64,000 nt of DNA, from NCBI RefSeq assembly GCF_009193355.1, contig NZ_WBVT01000003.1, positions 1-64,000 on the forward strand, read 5' to 3'. The notes under the pieces are model-generated. The model did no database searches. It worked only from the letters and a program-made list of their open reading frames with translations, and was not told the DNA's origin. The translations under genes were made by a program, and so were the position numbers. Shown piece by piece: positions 60,001-64,000 of the stretch (position 1 is its first letter; each line of letters opens with the position of its first letter). The DNA comes from Bifidobacterium leontopitheci. GTDB lineage: Bacteria; Actinomycetota; Actinomycetes; Actinomycetales; Bifidobacteriaceae.

Positions 60001-61176
60001 TCACAGGCGGACGAACACGGTGGGGGAACCGGACGGCAGATCGGCCGCCTCTCGAGGCTTGCCATCATCTGCAAGTAGGAACGCCGCCACGTTATCGGAT
60101 GTCTCATTGGCTGCGAGCAGCAGACGGCCGACCGGCATGATGTGGCGGGGACGCCTGCCGCCGCAATCGATGCCGCGGCCTTTCCAGCCGGGCTCATCAA
60201 CCGGCGCCAGCCTCTGCAACGTCTCGCCGTCCCAAGCCAATGAAACGATGCGCTCCGAGCCACGCAACCCGACATAGACGAAGCCTGCAGCCGGATTCCC
60301 TGCCGTTGAGGCCGCATCATTCCGAAGCACCGTCTGCGGTACGAACGCCAGCGAAGCCGCCTGATCGAGCGGGTCGGCACCCAGTGCCACGGTCTGCAGG
60401 ACGGCGATGCCACAGGAACCGTCATCCACGTGGCCGCTTGATCCAAGCAGCGTCACGGTGCCGCCCCATTCTCCGACCACCGCCACGCGCCAGCCATGTG
60501 CGGCATCACTGGACACAGGCAGCAGATGCATGTCGCGCGGCCCAGTGCCGGGAGCGAGGTGAACCGCCCCATCACGGACCAGCCGGCCGGAACTCCAATG
60601 ATGCACATACACACAGTCGGCCCCCAGGTCGGTGGACAGCACACGGCCGTCAGGCAGCGGAAGAATCCAATGGGCGTGCGGGCACTCCTGCGCCGGCAGC
60701 GGTCCGCGTCCCTCGCCGGTCAGCACTTGGGCCGACCCCGACACCGCGCCATCAGCGGCAATCGGATGCACGCAGACATGGCCGTCCGCATAATTGGCCA
60801 CGATCAGATGCTTCGCGCCCAAGTCGTCGGTGCATGCCACCGCATGCGTTGGGCTTTCCCCCTGCACGCCGACCTTGGACAATTCGGCCAGGCGCATCCC
60901 ATTGTCGTCATGTTCGATGCGGTACGCGGCGATCTCATCGGTATCTTCAAGGACGGCATACAGCAGATCACCATCGCGCTCCATCCACGTGGGAGAAGGA
61001 GCGTCGGCGAGCAGCAGGCCTTTCGACAGGATCACATCCGGTTCATCATCGCCGGCGACCTGTACGGTGAGCAGTTCGATGCCGGGACACGCCGATCCGC
61101 GCAATGCGCCGAATCCGCCGGTCAGCAGCTTCACCCGAAAAGGCAGGCCGGTATCGGGTACAGTCGTTTCATTCAT
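60001..61176 (-). CDS. lactonase (YkgB/6-phosphogluconolactonase) family beta-propeller
   Basis: 391 residues; PF10282-like seven-bladed propeller. Blades carry repeated motifs such as GDLLYAVLEDTDEIAAYRI, KHLIVANYADGHVCVHPI and FVYVGLRGSERIVSLAW. The conserved tail GGRRPRHIMPVGRLLLAANE and ECPHAHWILPLPDGR are characteristic of the 6-phosphogluconolactonase group. The start MNETTVPDTG is chosen over an upstream ATG, which would add 18 residues not typical of the family. Activity on 6-phosphogluconolactone is uncertain, as bifidobacteria use the bifid shunt. Confidence 0.88.
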   Translation of the reverse strand: MNETTVPDTGLPFRVKLLTGGFGALRGSACPGIELLTVQVAGDDEPDVILSKGLLLADAPSPTWMERDGDLLYAVLEDTDEIAAYRIEHDDNGMRLAELSKVGVQGESPTHAVACTDDLGAKHLIVANYADGHVCVHPIAADGAVSGSAQVLTGEGRGPLPAQECPHAHWILPLPDGRVLSTDLGADCVYVHHWSSGRLVRDGAVHLAPGTGPRDMHLLPVSSDAAHGWRVAVVGEWGGTVTLLGSSGHVDDGSCGIAVLQTVALGADPLDQAASLAFVPQTVLRNDAASTAGNPAAGFVYVGLRGSERIVSLAWDGETLQRLAPVDEPGWKGRGIDCGGRRPRHIMPVGRLLLAANETSDNVAAFLLADDGKPREAADLPSGSPTVFVRL

Positions 61177-61286
61177 GTGGCCAATGTACGTCCAAAATGC
61201 ACGGCCGTTGTATTTGCCATTATTTGCCACGGTTTGCCATCACCGCGTCACCTTGCGGAACGGTCTGCAACCGGCGAAACCGTGCA

Positions 61287-61826
61287 TCACCGGTTCACTG
61301 TCATGCCGGCATCCAGAAAAGCGGCGCGGTAAGCGTCGATGAGGTCCGGCAACCGCATCGACGCATTGGCGGGACTGGTGGATGGCAGCGGCGTCATGTC
61401 GATGCGGATGCCCTGCGCGTCCAACCGTGGTGCAATGAGCCGACGATACAGCTGAGCCGCCTTCGCCCCGGTCGTGAACACCGCGCCAATCGGCGCGGCG
61501 CGCAGGATCGGCGTCAGGTCGTTCGGCACGACGTTGCGGATGCTGGCGTCGCTGGCGCCTGCGATGTCGCAGGAAGCAATCACATCCCACAAGGCGATGC
61601 CATGGCGCAACGCGAACATGCGGCGCGACCCGGCATCGTCGCCTACCGTGTCGGCCGGATTACCAGAGTCGGCGAACAACGCTTCCATGACCGGCCAGAA
61701 CCGGTTGCGCGGATGCATGTAGTAGAACGCCGCCTCGCGGGATTTCGGGCTGGGCATCGACCCCAACACCAACACGCGCGACCGGGCGTCCCACACCGGT
61801 CCGGCCCCATGCTCTACATGCGTCAT
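61287..61826 (-). CDS. DNA-deoxyinosine glycosylase (UDG superfamily)
   Basis: 179 residues (187 if the upstream ATG at 61850 is used). The UDG-superfamily core is VLVLGSMPSPKSREAAFYYMHPRNRFWPVM, as in hypoxanthine-DNA glycosylases (family 6). GIALWDVIASCDIAGASD supports the substrate pocket, and the second motif is LPSTSPANASM. It removes hypoxanthine, and perhaps uracil, from DNA as base-excision repair. It is monocistronic, close to the lactonase gene in the same direction. Neither start has a good ribosome site. Confidence 0.88.
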   Translation of the reverse strand: MTHVEHGAGPVWDARSRVLVLGSMPSPKSREAAFYYMHPRNRFWPVMEALFADSGNPADTVGDDAGSRRMFALRHGIALWDVIASCDIAGASDASIRNVVPNDLTPILRAAPIGAVFTTGAKAAQLYRRLIAPRLDAQGIRIDMTPLPSTSPANASMRLPDLIDAYRAAFLDAGMTVNR

Positions 61827-61941
61827 AGCGCCCATGATAGTCCGATTCATGGTTTTGACGCCGGCGAAATCGTGTGCCAGGAACCGGGATTCCCCATTGG
61901 GGTACGGTCGGTATGGTCGTCGGTATGATTACTGTTTTCGC

Positions 61942-62316
61942 TCATTCGCTGGTTGCGCGCGCGGTTTCCCTCATTCGTGCCTTGAGTTCGTCGCTGAAAG
62001 GATACTTCTCGATATCGGCGATGACGGCTTCTCTGTCTTCTCCATGAAGGATTCGTTTCCTTACTCCGTTAACAGCCAGCCTGCTGATGGTGGGCTCGCC
62101 AATTGCGGAGATAACCAGTGGAGTACCGCCGAGAGTAACGAGCCCAGCTTCCATATTCATGCCGAATCCCATTGTTTTCAATCCTTTGGTCGTACTCGCC
62201 GCACCGGGGATTCCGGAACTGTACTTTGATGCCAGATACATGACGCAGGCGGCTGCAATGCCGATTGCCTTAGGCAGCGTCTTATCCAACGTGAGTTTGG
62301 GCATGTTCGTAATCAT
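61942..62316 (-). CDS. small protein with one hydrophobic segment, unknown function
   Basis: 124 residues from MITNMPKLTLD. One hydrophobic region (about 14-30, AIGIAAACVMYLASKYSSG) could be a membrane anchor. A small Gly-rich part follows, and then an amphipathic C-terminal region (EDREAVIADIEKYPFSDELKARM). No family recognised. GAGGA six bases upstream supports this start; the frame could begin 12 codons earlier. It lies between the DNA glycosylase and another small unknown gene, on the same strand. Confidence 0.55.
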   Translation of the reverse strand: MITNMPKLTLDKTLPKAIGIAAACVMYLASKYSSGIPGAASTTKGLKTMGFGMNMEAGLVTLGGTPLVISAIGEPTISRLAVNGVRKRILHGEDREAVIADIEKYPFSDELKARMRETARATSE

Positions 62317-62394
62317 TGTGTTCCTCGTGAGGTTGGTTCCTGGAAAAAGCAATCATTCGGTTGAAATGTTTTTCTGAGAGTTTCAACCTTTTCG

Positions 62395-62643
62395 TCACAT
62401 CGCGTCGCGCAGCTCGTCTTCGGAATACCCGAACGTGTAGTCCTCGTCCATGCCGCTGGAGCCCCAGATGAGGGCGGAGTCGGAAGCGCTCAGGCATTCG
62501 GCATCCGGGTACTCGTAGGCAACGTTGTCGGCGTTATGGTCATGCCCGATCATGCAACGGCAGGGTTCGGTGTCCTCCTCCTGTTCCCCGTTGTCATAGG
62601 TGGTGATGAGCACCGTCTTCCAATGCAGTGGGCCGGTGGGCAT
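62395..62643 (-). CDS. small acidic protein, unknown function
   Basis: 82 residues from MPTGPLHWKTVLIT. It is very acidic (EQEEDTEPC, SGMDEDYTFGYSEDELRD) with a CRCMIGHDH motif that could bind metal; no family recognised. AAGGAG six bases upstream selects this ATG over one five codons earlier. Reported as probably real because of the good ribosome site and codon usage. Confidence 0.5.
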   Translation of the reverse strand: MPTGPLHWKTVLITTYDNGEQEEDTEPCRCMIGHDHNADNVAYEYPDAECLSASDSALIWGSSGMDEDYTFGYSEDELRDAM

Positions 62644-62818
62644 ATCGTGCTCCTTCATATGATCGCTTCGTTGTCGGATATCGGTTGTTCCGCATGCCTG
62701 CGAAACGTACTTGAGAATAAATGTATGCCACCGCCCGCGTCATACCTCAGTTCCCAACTGAATTTCGCGATATTCGATTGATGAGTCGACTGGTGTCCGC
62801 GAGGCGCCGCGCCGGCGG

Positions 62819-64000
62819 CTATAGCTCCGTTTCAGGGGATTCCGGGTCGCGCAGGATGCCGAGGAACAGGGGAATCGTGTGACTGGAGCCAGGCAGATTG
62901 GCGTAAAGCGTGTAGATGAAGGGGCGGTCCACACGCACGGTCACGGTCGTATCGGGTTCCGGCGGCGCTCCGGCTGCGAGCACGCGAATCATGGTGTATG
63001 CTGCAGCCTTCGCGCCCTCCTCGGTGACCTCCATGCGTGTCTCCTGAATGACCTGCCCGATGTGCAGCGGATTGTCGGACATGTCGGAGAAATCCGCCAG
63101 ATCAGGGTCGAATGCGCGTGTGATTCCCATGGCGCTCAACCGCATTCGCAAGGAGGCGGCATCGAACGTGGAATCGGTGATGAACCGTGGCATGGACAAA
63201 TCCACCAGACGTCGCCAACTGCTCTCGGCCGGTGCGTCGAGCGCATCTTCGAGCAGAAGCCTGTCGTGCAGAAGTCGGTCGAGACACATCGAATCATCGG
63301 GGAGTATGACACTCACACCGCCCGAATACCCGCTGAACGGCAAGGTGGCCTTGGTCCACCCATCGCCGCGCAGATATCCGGTGACGGTCGAAACGTCGTG
63401 CATCATAGGCGTGGGAGTGTCACCACGCACGCCGTGGAACATCTCGGGGCATGTCAGTTGTTCGTCGAACGTGCAGAGCCAACGTCCGTTGGAGACTAGC
63501 GCGTCGATCAGGACCAGAACGTCATCTGGATTCGTGTCGATCTCCGGTTTGAGCATGCCATGGGTGTGCGCGTCGATCCAATCTGACATGCGCCGGCCTG
63601 TGGATTGATCGAACGGTTCGTGGCCGAACACTTCGGCGGCGCATCGGCGCATCCCGTCCAGCCAGTCCTCATGGAGAGCGATTCCATCATGCACCCATAA
63701 CGAGTCGGCGATCTGATGGATGCGAGTGGCATTGAGCGCATCGCGGAACAGCCCCAAGTCGTCTGCGCCAATGTCCGCGGAACCCAGCATGGATTCCAGT
63801 TCACGTCGCGTTTCGCCGGCGGCGCCGGTGGCGACAAGTGCCAGTGCCGTCCACAGCGATGCAGGTGAGTAGTTCACGTTGCCGTCGACGGTCAGGAACA
63901 TAGGAGCGGATGCATGGGCGAACCGGCGAATCGCTTCCGTAACGCATTCGGGTGCTTCGGGCGCCGGCGGCGTATCCTCGTCATATTCGAACGTGGAGCA
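62819..64000 (-). CDS. serpin-family protease inhibitor (5' end beyond the window)
   Basis: The reading frame is open to the right edge, beyond the ATG at 63901. The 33 codons upstream (CSTFEYDEDTPPAPEAPE...) continue sensibly into NVNYSPASLWTALALVATGA, the serpin helix B motif, so the true start lies outside. The C-terminal half has the serpin fold: VSVILPDDSM, LSMPRFITDSTFDAASL, and the hinge EEGAKAAAYTMI before the reactive loop. The C-terminal RVDRPFIYTLY segment is diagnostic. By position in the hinge, the P1 residue would be a small one (Ala, with Gly next). No cysteine-rich signal peptide is visible in the portion present, so secretion cannot be judged. Confidence 0.92.
   Translation of the reverse strand, partial: CSTFEYDEDTPPAPEAPECVTEAIRRFAHASAPMFLTVDGNVNYSPASLWTALALVATGAAGETRRELESMLGSADIGADDLGLFRDALNATRIHQIADSLWVHDGIALHEDWLDGMRRCAAEVFGHEPFDQSTGRRMSDWIDAHTHGMLKPEIDTNPDDVLVLIDALVSNGRWLCTFDEQLTCPEMFHGVRGDTPTPMMHDVSTVTGYLRGDGWTKATLPFSGYSGGVSVILPDDSMCLDRLLHDRLLLEDALDAPAESSWRRLVDLSMPRFITDSTFDAASLRMRLSAMGITRAFDPDLADFSDMSDNPLHIGQVIQETRMEVTEEGAKAAAYTMIRVLAAGAPPEPDTTVTVRVDRPFIYTLYANLPGSSHTIPLFLGILRDPESPETEL

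Overview
The window looks like a chromosomal segment of a Bifidobacterium. It is GC-rich, with G/C-ending codons, purine-rich GGAG-type ribosome sites and some likely leaderless starts, and it carries familiar bifidobacterial blocks: alr-dgt-dnaG, purEK, purFMD, a serpin, LTA-synthase-like sulfatases and the AmmeMemoRadiSam cluster. I cannot fix the species from sequence alone.

Layout. 0.2-8.2 kb: amino-acid permease (minus), alanine racemase, a membrane protein of unknown function, dGTPase and DNA primase. 8.2-11.8 kb: a candidate RNA-repair cassette (metallophosphoesterase, polynucleotide kinase-RNA ligase) followed by a nucleoside deoxyribosyltransferase-like gene. 12-20 kb: SPFH protein, a zinc-ribbon membrane protein, aldehyde dehydrogenase, a DUF360/phage-holin-like membrane protein and a DUF2207 protein. 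20.2-23.9 kb: a very long protein joining an MFS transporter to an LTA-synthase-like sulfatase. 24.1-28.6 kb: an AT-richer defence island (AAA/DUF4143 protein, McrB, McrC). 28.9-36 kb: a 2-aminoethylphosphonate uptake and degradation operon (phnX, phnW, a permease fused to its binding protein, an ABC ATPase) with an RpiR regulator. 36-40.4 kb: a HATPase-type regulator and the Memo-AMMECR1/radical-SAM pair. 41-46.3 kb: tRNA-Arg(TCT), a divergent dxs, an oxidoreductase and purE-purK. 46.5-53 kb: a Fur-family regulator, a broken gene, an orphan Zn/Mn binding lipoprotein behind a Fur-like box, an MFS exporter and a second LTA-synthase-like protein. 53.4-57.5 kb: purF-purM-purD. 57.7-64 kb: an SOS-type Y-family polymerase with a small partner, a lactonase, a DNA glycosylase, two small proteins and a serpin that runs off the right edge.

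The most unusual signal is not a gene. Six intergenic gaps hold arrays of imperfect palindromes whose sequence differs between loci but whose spacing falls into two classes: 51-53 bp (at 3.3, 8.3 and 40.4 kb) and 63 bp (at 28.6, 47.0 and 47.9 kb). These are close to 5 and 6 turns of B-DNA. The 63-bp arrays also share a GGAAAnGGCCGC-like core. Several other gaps hold long perfect inverted repeats: 24 bp at 11.3 kb, a 42-bp palindrome at 11.8 kb, 24 bp at 47.9 kb. Two copies of a double-hairpin element and two copies of a nested hairpin element are also present. I know of no described element that explains the phased arrays, and they are the best candidate here for something new.
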